A DNA stretch of 64,000 bases, taken from positions 124,001 through 188,000 of the forward strand of contig NZ_JUET01000119.1 of the NCBI RefSeq assembly GCF_001006485.1. Reading direction: 5' to 3'. Below are positions 36,641 to 45,192 of this stretch, in pieces; within the stretch, counting starts at the first letter, position 1, and every line of letters begins with the position of its first letter. Made by a program: the position numbers and the translations under genes. Source of the DNA: Tannerella forsythia (GTDB taxonomy: Bacteria > Bacteroidota > Bacteroidia > Bacteroidales > Tannerellaceae). The notes beneath the pieces are model-generated. The model saw nothing but the letters and a program-made list of their open reading frames with translations. It did no database searches and was not told where the DNA came from.

Positions 36641-37555
36641 TTATTTTTTTTCTGCAATCCGTAATTTCGCACTCCGGACGCGAGGATTTTTGTCGATCTC
36701 TGTCTTCGAGGGAGTGATCACTTTATTATTTATCAAGAGAAAAGGGCTAAGTCTGTTACCGAAAAAGTCTTGTTGGCTCTCTCCCTCAAAATTTCCGCTA
36801 CGCATAAAATGTTTCACTAACCGGTCTTCAAGCGAATGATACGTGATGATGACCAGTCGCCCGCCCGGTTTCAGAACCTCTAACGCCTGCTGCAACATCT
36901 CCCGCAAAGCATTCATTTCATCGTTCACCTCAATACGTAAGGCTTGAAAAAACTGCGCTAAAAACTTATTTTCTTTCCCTTTACGAACGAACGGTTGCAG
37001 CAGCTCGATCAACGTCCCACTCGACAAAATCGGTTGCACATCACGCGACCGCACAATGAGTGACGCTATTTTTCGCGCCTCCTTCAACTCACCGTAGTGA
37101 TGCAGCAGATCGCTTAGTTTCTCTTCCGGATACGTATTGAGAATATCAAAAGCCGTTTGTCCCGCACGATTGTTCATCCGCATATCCAATGTCCGGTCGA
37201 AGCGAAAAGAAAACCCTCGCGCCTCGTTGTCGAAGTGATGTGACGATACGCCAAGGTCGGCCAAAATCCCATCAACCTGCAATATGCTGTGATAACGAAG
37301 AAAGTTGGATAAATAACGGAAGTTACTGCGAATAAAGACAAAACGGTGATCGTCCGGAATATTTGCTTCCGCATCGGCATCCTGATCAAACCCGTAGAGT
37401 CTCCCCTCATCCCCCAAACGGTTCAAAATACCGAGGCTGTGCCCGCCGCCACCCAAGGTGACATCGACGTAAATACCCGAGAGCCGGACGGCTAATCCGT
37501 CCAGACTTTCATCCAACAAAGCCGGAATATGATAAACGCCTTCTTTTTTATTCAT
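36641..37555 (-). CDS. rsmH: 16S rRNA (cytosine-1402-N4)-methyltransferase RsmH
   Basis: A 304-aa SAM-dependent methyltransferase (MraW). It has YHIPALLDES at the N-terminus, SAM motif VDVTLGGGGHS near residue 33, DLGVSSHHFD near 100 and the C-terminal VIITYHSLEDR motif. It is the first gene of the division cluster here; mraZ, normally upstream, is not found. ATG 37555 is used; a TTG two codons before is less likely. Confidence 0.96.
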   Translation of the reverse strand: MNKKEGVYHIPALLDESLDGLAVRLSGIYVDVTLGGGGHSLGILNRLGDEGRLYGFDQDADAEANIPDDHRFVFIRSNFRYLSNFLRYHSILQVDGILADLGVSSHHFDNEARGFSFRFDRTLDMRMNNRAGQTAFDILNTYPEEKLSDLLHHYGELKEARKIASLIVRSRDVQPILSSGTLIELLQPFVRKGKENKFLAQFFQALRIEVNDEMNALREMLQQALEVLKPGGRLVIITYHSLEDRLVKHFMRSGNFEGESQQDFFGNRLSPFLLINNKVITPSKTEIDKNPRVRSAKLRIAEKK

Positions 37556-37805
37556 TTTCAATATCTTTCCGTCAACAATCGCTTTGCAAGCATGCTTAAC
37601 AAGGCGTAAAAGTACACATTCTCAAGAATTTGCTAACCGTTTGAGAAGGAAAGTTTTCAACACCCCCGTTTTTCTCCGGCAAATGGTTTCGTCGTATGAC
37701 GTCGTCGCACAAATTTTAACGCCTTTCCCTGCGGACTTTACTTTCTCATCCCCAAAAAAGACACAAAAAAATCGCGAAAAAACGTATTTATAAACGGCTT
37801 CTGCT

Positions 37806-37813
37806 TATCTTTG
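37806..37813 (+). promoter_or_regulatory. -7 box for the gls pair, next to the start codon
   Basis: A perfect -7 box TATCTTTG ends 7 bases before the ATG of the acyltransferase gene. Transcription from it would begin at or within a few bases of the start codon, giving a leaderless or almost leaderless mRNA. No good -33 box is seen. The 265 bp between the rsmH start and this gene hold no other recognisable feature, only an AT-rich, A-tract-containing stretch. Confidence 0.6.
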
Positions 37814-37820
37814 TGGACCG

Positions 37821-38648
37821 ATGGAAGCACAAACACCAATCATCGATGTGCGCAAAGTCTTACGTGAGAAAGCGCCCCGAATATCGAAAAAGATTCCTGC
37901 ATGTATCGTGAATTATCTGATTCGCACGATTCATCAGGACGAACTGAACCGTATCCTCCAATGCCACGCCGCCCTCGACGGTGTCGCATTCATGGAAGCA
38001 CTGATCCGCGAATTCGATCTGACCCTACGCCTCACCGGCGAAGAACATCTGCCGTCCCCGGAGGGACGCTACCTGTTCGTGTCGAACCATCCGTTAGGCG
38101 GGCTGGACGGGATTTGTCTGACGGCACTGATAGGCCAACGATATGGAGAACAAGTCCGTTGTCTCGTCAACGACCTGCTCCTGTTTATCCCGAATCTGCG
38201 CTCCATTTTTATCCCGATCAACAAGCACGGAGCCCAAACGAAAGAAGCGGCCGTACGGCTTGATGAGGTCTTTGCTTCCGATTGTCAGGTGCTCACTTTC
38301 CCTGCCGGCCTCTGTTCACGCAAACAAAACGGGCATATCGAAGACACGGAATGGAAAAAATCGTTTGTGCGAAATGCCGTCAAATACCATCGAGATGTGG
38401 TGCCCGTCTTCTTCGAAGGACGTAACTCCGACTTCTTCTATCGGCTGGCACATATCCGCAAGCAGCTGGGCATCAAATTAAATATCGAGATGCTTTATTT
38501 ACCCGACGAGATGTTTCGAAACAAACATAAAACATTTCATGTTTATATAGGAAAACCTATTTCCTGGAAAACTTTCGACGGGGGGAGGAAACCCGCAAAA
38601 TGGGCTGAATGGGTCAAACAGAAAGTATATCAGTTGAGCGAAAAATAA
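37821..38648 (+). CDS. glsA: Glycine-lipid O-acyltransferase (GlsA/PlsC-like)
   Basis: A 275-aa membrane-associated acyltransferase of the lysophospholipid acyltransferase family. The catalytic motif is SNHPLGGLDG near residue 90 (His, then Asp after five residues rather than the usual four). Motif III appears as FPAGLCSRK near 160, in place of FPEG. In B. theta a protein of this type (GlsA), with GlsB, makes glycine lipids; the arrangement here with a GNAT gene 4 bp downstream is the same pair in the order glsA-glsB. Assignment rests on family and context. The upstream promoter implies a leaderless transcript. Confidence 0.78.
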   Translation: MEAQTPIIDVRKVLREKAPRISKKIPACIVNYLIRTIHQDELNRILQCHAALDGVAFMEALIREFDLTLRLTGEEHLPSPEGRYLFVSNHPLGGLDGICLTALIGQRYGEQVRCLVNDLLLFIPNLRSIFIPINKHGAQTKEAAVRLDEVFASDCQVLTFPAGLCSRKQNGHIEDTEWKKSFVRNAVKYHRDVVPVFFEGRNSDFFYRLAHIRKQLGIKLNIEMLYLPDEMFRNKHKTFHVYIGKPISWKTFDGGRKPAKWAEWVKQKVYQLSEK

Positions 38649-38652
38649 ACGT

Positions 38653-39630
38653 ATGCAAAAAATTATCCGGCCGGTCGAAACGGCCTTACTGAAAAAAGAA
38701 CTGACACCGGAAAAACGATTGCGGCGAACGAATAAATCGGACAACGAAATCTACATTGTGACGGCGCATGACTCTCCGAACGTCATGCGCGAAATCGGGC
38801 GTCAACGAGAGATCGCTTTTCGTCATTACGGCGGAGGTACCGGAAGAGCTATCGACATCGACGAGTTTGACACCATGGAGCGCGGTTACCGTCAACTGAT
38901 TGTCTGGAGTCCGGAAGACGAGCAAATACTGGGAGGCTATCGTTTTCTCATCGGGTCGGATGTACAATACGATACGCAGGGAAGGCCCATACTGGCTACG
39001 GCACATCTGTTTCATTTTTCGAAACACTTTCTGAACGATTACCTGCCATATACGGTCGAGTTAGGACGCTCGTTCGTTTCGCTCGATTATCAGGCAACGC
39101 TCGGACGAAGCAAAGGCATTTTTGTACTTGATAACTTGTGGGACGGATTAGGAGCGCTGACAGTCATCGATCCGGCCATGAAATACTTCTACGGAAAAGT
39201 CACGATGTATACGACTTACAACGTGGAAGCACGGGATATGATTCTATACTTCCTCCGCCTGCATTTCCCGGACCCCGACAAGCTGGTTGAGCCGATTGCC
39301 CCGCTGCAGACGGGAATGGACGAAGAAAAGATGAAACAGCTCTTCTGCCACGATCACTTTAAAGACAACCTCAGAGTGTTAAATCAAGAGGTGAGGAAAT
39401 ACGGCATCAATGTTCCTCCCCTGATAAGTGCATATATGAGCCTTTCGCCCAAGATGCGTACGTTCGGCACAGCCATCAACCGTGAATTCGGCAATGTTGA
39501 GGAAACGGGAATCCTAATTGCCACCGACGAGATTCTGGAAGAAAAGAAAAAACGCCATATTGAAACGTATCTGAAGGAAATGACCCACCGCAAGGCCCGG
39601 CAAGATGATTCGACTTCGGATATGGATTAA
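38653..39630 (+). CDS. glsB: Glycine-lipid N-acyltransferase (GlsB/OlsB-like GNAT)
   Basis: A 325-aa GNAT-fold protein of the hemolysin/OlsB type, which transfers a hydroxy-acyl chain to the amino group of an amino acid. Family features are GGYRFLIGSD near residue 96 and VELGRSFVSLDYQ near 135. The C-terminal third (residues 220-325) is a longer extension rich in charged residues. In B. theta GlsB starts glycine-lipid synthesis and GlsA finishes it. It follows glsA by 4 bp. The stop is followed by an unusual run of ten C at 39643-39652. Confidence 0.78.
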   Translation: MQKIIRPVETALLKKELTPEKRLRRTNKSDNEIYIVTAHDSPNVMREIGRQREIAFRHYGGGTGRAIDIDEFDTMERGYRQLIVWSPEDEQILGGYRFLIGSDVQYDTQGRPILATAHLFHFSKHFLNDYLPYTVELGRSFVSLDYQATLGRSKGIFVLDNLWDGLGALTVIDPAMKYFYGKVTMYTTYNVEARDMILYFLRLHFPDPDKLVEPIAPLQTGMDEEKMKQLFCHDHFKDNLRVLNQEVRKYGINVPPLISAYMSLSPKMRTFGTAINREFGNVEETGILIATDEILEEKKKRHIETYLKEMTHRKARQDDSTSDMD

Positions 39631-39642
39631 GGACGGTACGGT

Positions 39643-39652
39643 CCCCCCCCCC
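39643..39652 (+). repeat. Homopolymeric C tract
   Basis: Ten consecutive C in the gap between the convergent genes glsB (stop 39630) and rpiB. Neither coding frame includes the tract. Such tracts slip readily, but here there is no evident regulatory target, so its meaning is open. Confidence 0.7.
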
Positions 39653-39745
39653 TGCCACTATTGTTTCCAAGACAATAAGCACCTCTGTGACGTTTATGTC
39701 ATCAGTTGTTTGGGGGCAAGAGCTCCCCGTTCTCTTATGTTTGTC

Positions 39746-40189
39746 TTAAAACGGTTCCGGAATTTTATCGATACGTCGTTGATGTCGTCCGCCGTCGAAT
39801 GAGGTCGAGAAAAAGATATCGACCATGGTTTTAGCTTCGTCGGAGGTGATGAAGCGTGCCGGCAGCACCAGAATGTTAGCATCGTTGTGTGCCCGGACCA
39901 GCCGTGCCATCTCTTCGTTCCAGCTAATGGCAGCGCGAATCCCCTGATGCTTGTTCAGTGCCATGGCAATCCCGTTCCCCGTACCGCAAAGGGCTATCCC
40001 GCGGTCTACCTGCGCCCCCTCGACCGCTCTGGCCAGCAAATGCGCATAATCGGGATAGTCACAACTCTCTTCCGAATAAGTTCCGAAGTCATGACATACA
40101 TATCCTTTAGCTACCATGTAATTCAACAGTGTGTTTTTAAGGGCAAATCCCGCATGGTCGCTTGCAAATCCGATCGTCTTTATCTCCAT
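39746..40189 (-). CDS. rpiB: Ribose-5-phosphate isomerase B
   Basis: A 147-aa RpiB/LacAB family enzyme interconverting ribulose-5-P and ribose-5-P. Visible are the N-terminal GFASDHAGF (substrate loop), LCGTGNGIAMALNK with the catalytic Cys near residue 68, and NDANILVLPARF. Length is standard. It begins 10 bp after the tkt stop, so the two pentose-phosphate genes form an operon. Confidence 0.95.
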   Translation of the reverse strand: MEIKTIGFASDHAGFALKNTLLNYMVAKGYVCHDFGTYSEESCDYPDYAHLLARAVEGAQVDRGIALCGTGNGIAMALNKHQGIRAAISWNEEMARLVRAHNDANILVLPARFITSDEAKTMVDIFFSTSFDGGRHQRRIDKIPEPF

Positions 40190-40199
40190 CCTTACGACG

Positions 40200-42233
40200 T
40201 TACCTGTTCAGCATCTTTTTCACCAGCCGGCATACATTCTCACCCGTATAGCCCAGTTTCCTGTCGAGCACCTTGTAAGGCGCCGAGTAACCGAATTCGG
40301 ACAGCCCGTGAACAACCCCGTTATCACCAACCAGCCCTTGTAATGTAACAGGCAATCCCGAAGTGAGGCCGAACCGCCGAACACCTTTAGGTAACACATG
40401 CTCCCTGTAATCGGCTTTCTGATCGCGGAACAGTCCTTCGGACGGTACCGACACGACACGCGTCTTAATACCTGCTTTCGCCAGTTTAGCCGCCCCTTCC
40501 ACGAGGGTAGCTACTTCCGATCCGCTGGCCAGCATCACCACGTCAGGCTGGCCTTCACAGTCGCTGACAATATATCCGCCTTTCACGATCCGGCGCGCTT
40601 CTTTACGGCGATCACCGCTTGCGGCAGGCAGGTTGACGATACCCTGACGAGAGAGAATGAGCGCCGTCGGGCGATTCTCTTCGAGGGCAATTTTCCATGC
40701 ATAAATCGTTTCTTCGGCGTCGGCCGGACGCAAAACAACCATAGCGCGTTTCCCCTTGTGATTGTGCAGATGCTCCAGCAGGCGTAGTTGCGCTTCGTGC
40801 TCAACCGGCTGATGAGTAGGTCCGTCTTCGCCAACACGAAACGAGTCATGCGTCCAGACATAAATAACATGCAGTTGCATCAGTGCAGCCAACCGGACGG
40901 CGGGCTTCATATAGTCGGAAAAGACAAAGAAAGTGCCACAAACGGGGATGATTCCGCCATGCAGCGCCATACCGTTCATGATGCAGGCCATGGTCAACTC
41001 ACTGACTCCCATTTGTAAAAACTGTCCGGAGAAATCCCCTTTCCGGAAAGCATGCGTATGCTTCAGAAACCCGTCGGTCTTGTCCGAATTACTCAGATCG
41101 GCCGATGCAACGACCATATTTCCAATCTGCTGTGCATAGAGCCCGAGCATCGTAGAAGATGCGGCACGCGTCGCAATATGTTCTTTCATCTTGATCGATG
41201 AATAGTTGATCTTCGGAAGCTTTCCGCTAAGGAAAAGGTCTAATTTAGCCGATAATTCCGGATGGCCTTTGCGAAATTTTTCTTCCTTCTTCTGACGTGC
41301 CAAAAACCATGTGCGGAGTTCTTCCTTGCGATGGGCATAGATTTTTTGCACTTCGGGAAAGATCGCAAACGGCTTCGCAGGATTCCCTCCAAGATTTCTG
41401 ATCGTCGCATCGATGTCGGCGCCGGCAGCCGAGAGCGGCTGACCGTGAGTCGATACTTTATCTTCATAGCTTGCTCCCTTAGCATCGACAGCCCCTTTAC
41501 CCATTACCGTATGACCGATAATCAGCGTCGGACGTTCTTTTTCGGCATTCGCCGCTTGCAATGCTTTGCGGATTTCTTCGACCGAACTACCGTCGATAGA
41601 GAGAACATTCCAATTCCATGCGCGATACTTGGCGGCAATATCCTCCGAAGTCACCTCCTCGACTTTGGTCGAAAGCTGGATATTGTTTGCGTCATAATAC
41701 ATGATGAAATGATGCAGTCCGAGATGTCCGGCTACTCGCCCTACCCCCTGCGACACTTCTTCCTGAATCCCTCCATCGGAAATATAAACGTAGGTCTTAT
41801 GCGCCATCCACTCACCGAAGCGTGCTGTCATAAAACGTTCGGCAATCGCCGCGCCGAGCGCCATCGCATGGCCTTGACCGAGCGGTCCGGAGGTGTTCTC
41901 AATCCCGTGAAGCACATCTACTTCGGGATGACCGGGAGTCTGACTCCCCCACTGGCGAAAATTCTCCAGTTCTGCGGCAGGCATCAGTCCCGCCAGTGCC
42001 AGAACTCCATACAACATGGGAGACATATGCCCGGGATCGAGAAAAAATCGGTCACGATAGGGATAGTCCGGCTGATCCGGATGATAATTGAGAAACTCGG
42101 CGAAGAGTACGTTTATAAAATCGGCTCCGCCCATTGCGCCGCCGGGATGTCCGGACTTTGCTTTTTCTACCATCGAAGCGGCAAGAATACGGATGTTGTC
42201 TGCCGCACGATTCATGTTTTTAATTTCGTTCAT
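40200..42233 (-). CDS. tkt: Transketolase
   Basis: A 677-aa thiamine-diphosphate enzyme of the non-oxidative pentose phosphate pathway. Features: AKSGHPGGAMG near residue 30, GPLGQGHAMA near 118, the diphosphate-binding region SDGGIQEE followed by YYDANN near 180, and WTHDSFRVGEDGPTHQPVEH near 485, where the active-site His and Glu region lies. Full length. An internal in-frame ATG six codons in could also start it. A -7 box lies upstream at 42270-42277. Confidence 0.95.
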   Translation of the reverse strand: MNEIKNMNRAADNIRILAASMVEKAKSGHPGGAMGGADFINVLFAEFLNYHPDQPDYPYRDRFFLDPGHMSPMLYGVLALAGLMPAAELENFRQWGSQTPGHPEVDVLHGIENTSGPLGQGHAMALGAAIAERFMTARFGEWMAHKTYVYISDGGIQEEVSQGVGRVAGHLGLHHFIMYYDANNIQLSTKVEEVTSEDIAAKYRAWNWNVLSIDGSSVEEIRKALQAANAEKERPTLIIGHTVMGKGAVDAKGASYEDKVSTHGQPLSAAGADIDATIRNLGGNPAKPFAIFPEVQKIYAHRKEELRTWFLARQKKEEKFRKGHPELSAKLDLFLSGKLPKINYSSIKMKEHIATRAASSTMLGLYAQQIGNMVVASADLSNSDKTDGFLKHTHAFRKGDFSGQFLQMGVSELTMACIMNGMALHGGIIPVCGTFFVFSDYMKPAVRLAALMQLHVIYVWTHDSFRVGEDGPTHQPVEHEAQLRLLEHLHNHKGKRAMVVLRPADAEETIYAWKIALEENRPTALILSRQGIVNLPAASGDRRKEARRIVKGGYIVSDCEGQPDVVMLASGSEVATLVEGAAKLAKAGIKTRVVSVPSEGLFRDQKADYREHVLPKGVRRFGLTSGLPVTLQGLVGDNGVVHGLSEFGYSAPYKVLDRKLGYTGENVCRLVKKMLNR

Positions 42234-42269
42234 GATTCTTTGGTCGATTCGTTATGAAGAACTGCATGG

Positions 42270-42277
42270 CAAAGATA
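42270..42277 (-). promoter_or_regulatory. -7 box for tkt-rpiB
   Basis: TATCTTTG on the minus strand, between the stop of the CoA-transferase gene and the tkt start (36 bp upstream of ATG). Confidence 0.55.
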
Positions 42278-42288
42278 GGTTATTTTTA

Positions 42289-43782
42289 TCAGATATACGA
42301 TGTCCACTTCACGTTACGCATGTCTCCGCTTTTTGCAAACTCTTTATGGAATGCAAAGCAACAGTCGAGATTCTGCGGCGTATGTCCTTTTATGCCCATG
42401 TTGAGATAATCATTCAGCAGCGGGCGATAGTCGGGATGTACACAGTTGTCGATGATTTCGTGTGCACGCTGTATCGGCGACTTGCCGCGCAGGTCGGCCA
42501 CCCCGTATTCGGAAATCATAATTTTCACAGAGTGTTCACTATGATCGAGGTGCGAAACCATCGGCACAAAAGCACTGATTTTTCCATCCTTCGCCGTCGA
42601 AGGCGTAGTAAAGATCGAAAGGTATGCCGAGCGCGTGAAGTCTCCCGACCCGCCAATCCCGTTCATCATCTTCGTACCCAGTACGTGGGTCGAATTAATA
42701 TTTCCGAAGATATCGGCTTCGAGTGCGGTATTGATCGTGATCAATCCCATACGGCGCACGAGCTCCGGATTGTTTGAAATCTCCTCGGGACGGAGCAGAA
42801 GCTTATCCTTGAAGAAGTCAAGGCGCGAATAGATTTCTTTCAAAGCTTCCTTGCTGACACTCAACGAACAGCCGCTTGCAAACATGACACGTCCTTCCTC
42901 CATCAACTTGATTACGGCATCCTGAATCACCTCCGTATAAATATTAAATGCGGGAATTTCCTTATTCTCTCCCATGCATCCGAGTACGGCATTCGCTACA
43001 TTGCCGACCCCACTCTGCAGGGGCAGGAACGATGCCGGGATACGTCCGGCTTTCATTTCGTTCACTAAAAAGTTCGACACGTTACGTCCGATGGCTAATG
43101 TCACGTCATCCAGCGGGGCAAAAGTACTTCCGTCCGGCTCGTTCTTCGTCTCGACAATCCCGACAATCTTTTTCGGGTCAACCTTAACATACGGTTTGCC
43201 GATACGGTCGGAGGGTTGATAGATCGGAATCTCGCGGCGCATCGGCGGGTCAGCCGGCTCATAAATGTCATGCATCCCACGGATTTCTTTCGGATGAAAC
43301 CGGTTCAACTCAATCAAAATCTTATCGGCCAGACGGCAGACGGTCGGGACAATCCCGACCCCTTCGGTGGGGATGATTTCACCATCTTCGGTCACTTCGG
43401 CAGCCTCTACAATCGCCACGTCCACTTTGCCTAAGAACCCGTAACGCAGCGACTGCGCCAACTCGGAAAGATGCATGTCGAAATAGTGAGCGCCGCCGGC
43501 ATTAAGCAGAGCGCGCATATCCTTATTCGACTGATAAGGGGTACGGAACTTAACGGCGCGGGCACGTGCCAAGGCTCCGTCAAGGTGGTCGCCGGTCGAT
43601 GCACCGGTAAACATACCGATCTGAAAAGGATTTCCTTTACGATGCTCTTCTTCCGCTCTTTGGGCAATGGCTTCCGGAATAACTTTCGGACAGCCTGCAG
43701 GCGTAAATCCGCTGAATCCGACATGGTCGTCGTTGTTTACATACGAGGCAGCCTCTTCGGCCGTGATGAATTTAAATGACAT
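42289..43782 (-). CDS. Acetyl-CoA hydrolase/CoA-transferase
   Basis: A 497-aa protein of the acetyl-CoA hydrolase/transferase family (Cat1/AarC-like), probably succinyl-CoA:acetate CoA-transferase. It has the two-domain arrangement: GFSGFTPAGCPKVIPEA near residue 22, GASTGD near 60, and the CoA-binding and catalytic region from GSGDFTRSAYLS to VPMVSHLDHSEHSVKI near 380-420. In anaerobic Bacteroidales such enzymes contribute to acetate and succinate metabolism. Which CoA ester it prefers cannot be read from sequence. Confidence 0.88.
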   Translation of the reverse strand: MSFKFITAEEAASYVNNDDHVGFSGFTPAGCPKVIPEAIAQRAEEEHRKGNPFQIGMFTGASTGDHLDGALARARAVKFRTPYQSNKDMRALLNAGGAHYFDMHLSELAQSLRYGFLGKVDVAIVEAAEVTEDGEIIPTEGVGIVPTVCRLADKILIELNRFHPKEIRGMHDIYEPADPPMRREIPIYQPSDRIGKPYVKVDPKKIVGIVETKNEPDGSTFAPLDDVTLAIGRNVSNFLVNEMKAGRIPASFLPLQSGVGNVANAVLGCMGENKEIPAFNIYTEVIQDAVIKLMEEGRVMFASGCSLSVSKEALKEIYSRLDFFKDKLLLRPEEISNNPELVRRMGLITINTALEADIFGNINSTHVLGTKMMNGIGGSGDFTRSAYLSIFTTPSTAKDGKISAFVPMVSHLDHSEHSVKIMISEYGVADLRGKSPIQRAHEIIDNCVHPDYRPLLNDYLNMGIKGHTPQNLDCCFAFHKEFAKSGDMRNVKWTSYI

Positions 43783-43825
43783 GATATTCTTCTTTATTAT
43801 TTATGGGTTAATGTTCTTATGGGGG

Positions 43826-43833
43826 CAAAGATA
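43826..43833 (-). promoter_or_regulatory. -7 box for the CoA-transferase gene
   Basis: TATCTTTG on the minus strand, 43 bp before the start codon. It lies just downstream of the phosphatase gene stop at 43843. Confidence 0.6.
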
Positions 43834-43842
43834 GCAATAATA

Positions 43843-44505
43843 TCAGACCGGGGCAATGATCCGGAGGATTTCTTCTACCGTGTCTGCCACATGCTGTGCG
43901 CCACACGCATTCAACTCGCTAAGAGGACGGAATCCCCATGTCACGCCCACGGACGTCACCCCGGCGTTTGCTGCTGTTTGCATATCCACCCCCGAATCCC
44001 CCACATAAAGCGTCTCGGCTGCCGACCGGCCGGTGATTTTCAAAATATCGTGCACAATCGTCGGGTCGGGCTTGACCGGCACCCCTTGACGTTGACCGAA
44101 AACGGTTGCAAAACGGATGTCCGGGAAATAAGTACGTACAAGCTTTTCCGTTGCACGCTGATACTTGTTCGATGCGACCGACAGTATGATGCCTTGCTCC
44201 TGCAAAGCCTTAAGCAGGTATGAGATGCCATCGTAAGGAGACGTATAGTCCGCATTGTGTTCATCGTAATAAGGGAGAAAAACTTCGCGGACACGCAGAA
44301 TATTGTCCTGCGTCTTTTCCCCTTCGGGCAGTGCACGCTCAAACAGTTTGTTGATGCCATTCCCCACAAAAGATTTGTAGGCTTCAACTGGGTGTGTCGG
44401 GAACCCCCTCTGCCGAAGAGCATAATTCGTACTGTATGCAAGGTCTGCAACCGTATTCAGCAATGTACCGTCAAGATCGAATATAACCGATTGTATTCTT
44501 CTCAT
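43843..44505 (-). CDS. HAD-family phosphoglycolate phosphatase-like hydrolase
   Basis: A 220-aa haloacid dehalogenase hydrolase. Motif I is FDLDGTLLNT (residues ~9-18, nucleophile Asp), motif II is SVASNKY near residue 111, motif III Lys is in VKPDPTIV near 145, and motif IV is YVGDSGVDMQTAANAG near 167. The helical cap after motif I (VGNGINKLFERAL) is Gph-type, so phosphoglycolate phosphatase is most likely, though other small phosphates are possible. It is transcribed alone from 44539-44546. Confidence 0.88.
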   Translation of the reverse strand: MRRIQSVIFDLDGTLLNTVADLAYSTNYALRQRGFPTHPVEAYKSFVGNGINKLFERALPEGEKTQDNILRVREVFLPYYDEHNADYTSPYDGISYLLKALQEQGIILSVASNKYQRATEKLVRTYFPDIRFATVFGQRQGVPVKPDPTIVHDILKITGRSAAETLYVGDSGVDMQTAANAGVTSVGVTWGFRPLSELNACGAQHVADTVEEILRIIAPV

Positions 44506-44538
44506 ATATAACTATTATCGTTTGATTTTTTTACCGGC

Positions 44539-44546
44539 CAAAGGTA
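44539..44546 (-). promoter_or_regulatory. -7 box for the HAD phosphatase gene
   Basis: TACCTTTG on the minus strand, fitting TAnnTTTG, 33 bp upstream of the start codon. Confidence 0.5.
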
Positions 44547-44704
44547 CGTGATCATCTTTTTTAACGGTCGACTCTCCCGCCAGTTTCAGGCTGCTCGGCT
44601 CCATTTGAACAGACTTGCATACGACTAATCGAACATCATAAATACCATTTACAATCAAAAGCAGACGATCGTCCGGAAACCATAACGAGAACTATCTTCA
44701 TCAT

Positions 44705-44733
44705 AAAAAAAAGCTGCCTCATTTTGAAACAGC
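44705..44733 (-). terminator. Intrinsic terminator after tRNA-Pro
   Basis: On the minus strand GCTGTTTC-AAAAT-GAGGCAGC forms an 8-bp stem (two G-T pairs) followed by eight T. It begins 12 bases after the tRNA 3' end. Confidence 0.75.
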
Positions 44734-44744
44734 CCCTTAAATAG

Positions 44745-44818
44745 TCGGGATGAGACGACTCGAACGTCCGACCTCCACGTCCCGAACGTGGCGCGCTAGC
44801 CAACTGTGCTACATCCCG
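44745..44818 (-). tRNA. tRNA-Pro(CGG)
   Basis: A 74-nt cloverleaf on the minus strand. The acceptor stem CGGGATG pairs with CATCCCG, with A as discriminator; CGG at the 5' end is typical of proline tRNAs. The D arm contains AGTTGGCTAGC. The anticodon stem CCACG/CGTGG encloses the loop TTCGGGA, giving anticodon CGG. The T arm is GGACG-TTCGAGT-CGTCT. The 3' CCA is not encoded, as usual in this phylum. Confidence 0.95.
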
Positions 44819-44833
44819 TATTTTTTTCGGCTG

Positions 44834-44863
44834 CAAAGGTACAAAGATTTCACAACCTGCAAA
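44834..44863 (-). promoter_or_regulatory. Promoter of tRNA-Pro
   Basis: Minus-strand TTTG (44860-44863), 18-bp spacer, TACCTTTG (44834-44841), ending 15 bp before the tRNA. From here to the TonB receptor stop (44864-45192) I see no gene or clear structure. Confidence 0.75.
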
Positions 44864-45192
44864 ATTTTTTTCTCTTTTCCGATAATCAAAAATTCGTGTT
44901 CCCGTATAAATCCTGCCTTAACAAGCCGAAATGGATGACCGCTCTCGGCGATTACATCACGCTTTTCCCAACAGTATCCTACGTCTTTCTCTTCATCTCG
45001 CGAAGCCGTTTTATCACAGCGAGGTTTTTCGTTCTTGGAAGATGCTGCTTTTCTTCCGGTTATACAGACGACATGAACGATCTGCATGCTCACGGTACAG
45101 GTCTCGGCTTGGCATCCGAGGGCATGTATGGACGCTATTTCGGCAATAGAAAAACGCAATACGAAAGCAACCCATCGGAACCTAATAAAAAT

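Noticed and set aside
37584-37793. A 69-codon frame in the rsmH/glsA gap, considered as mraZ remnant
   Set aside because: Too short and without any AbrB-like MraZ motif; on the wrong strand for the cluster.
44809-45159. A 116-codon minus-strand frame downstream of the TonB receptor
   Set aside because: It runs into the tRNA-Pro gene and its promoter and shows no family resemblance or start context.
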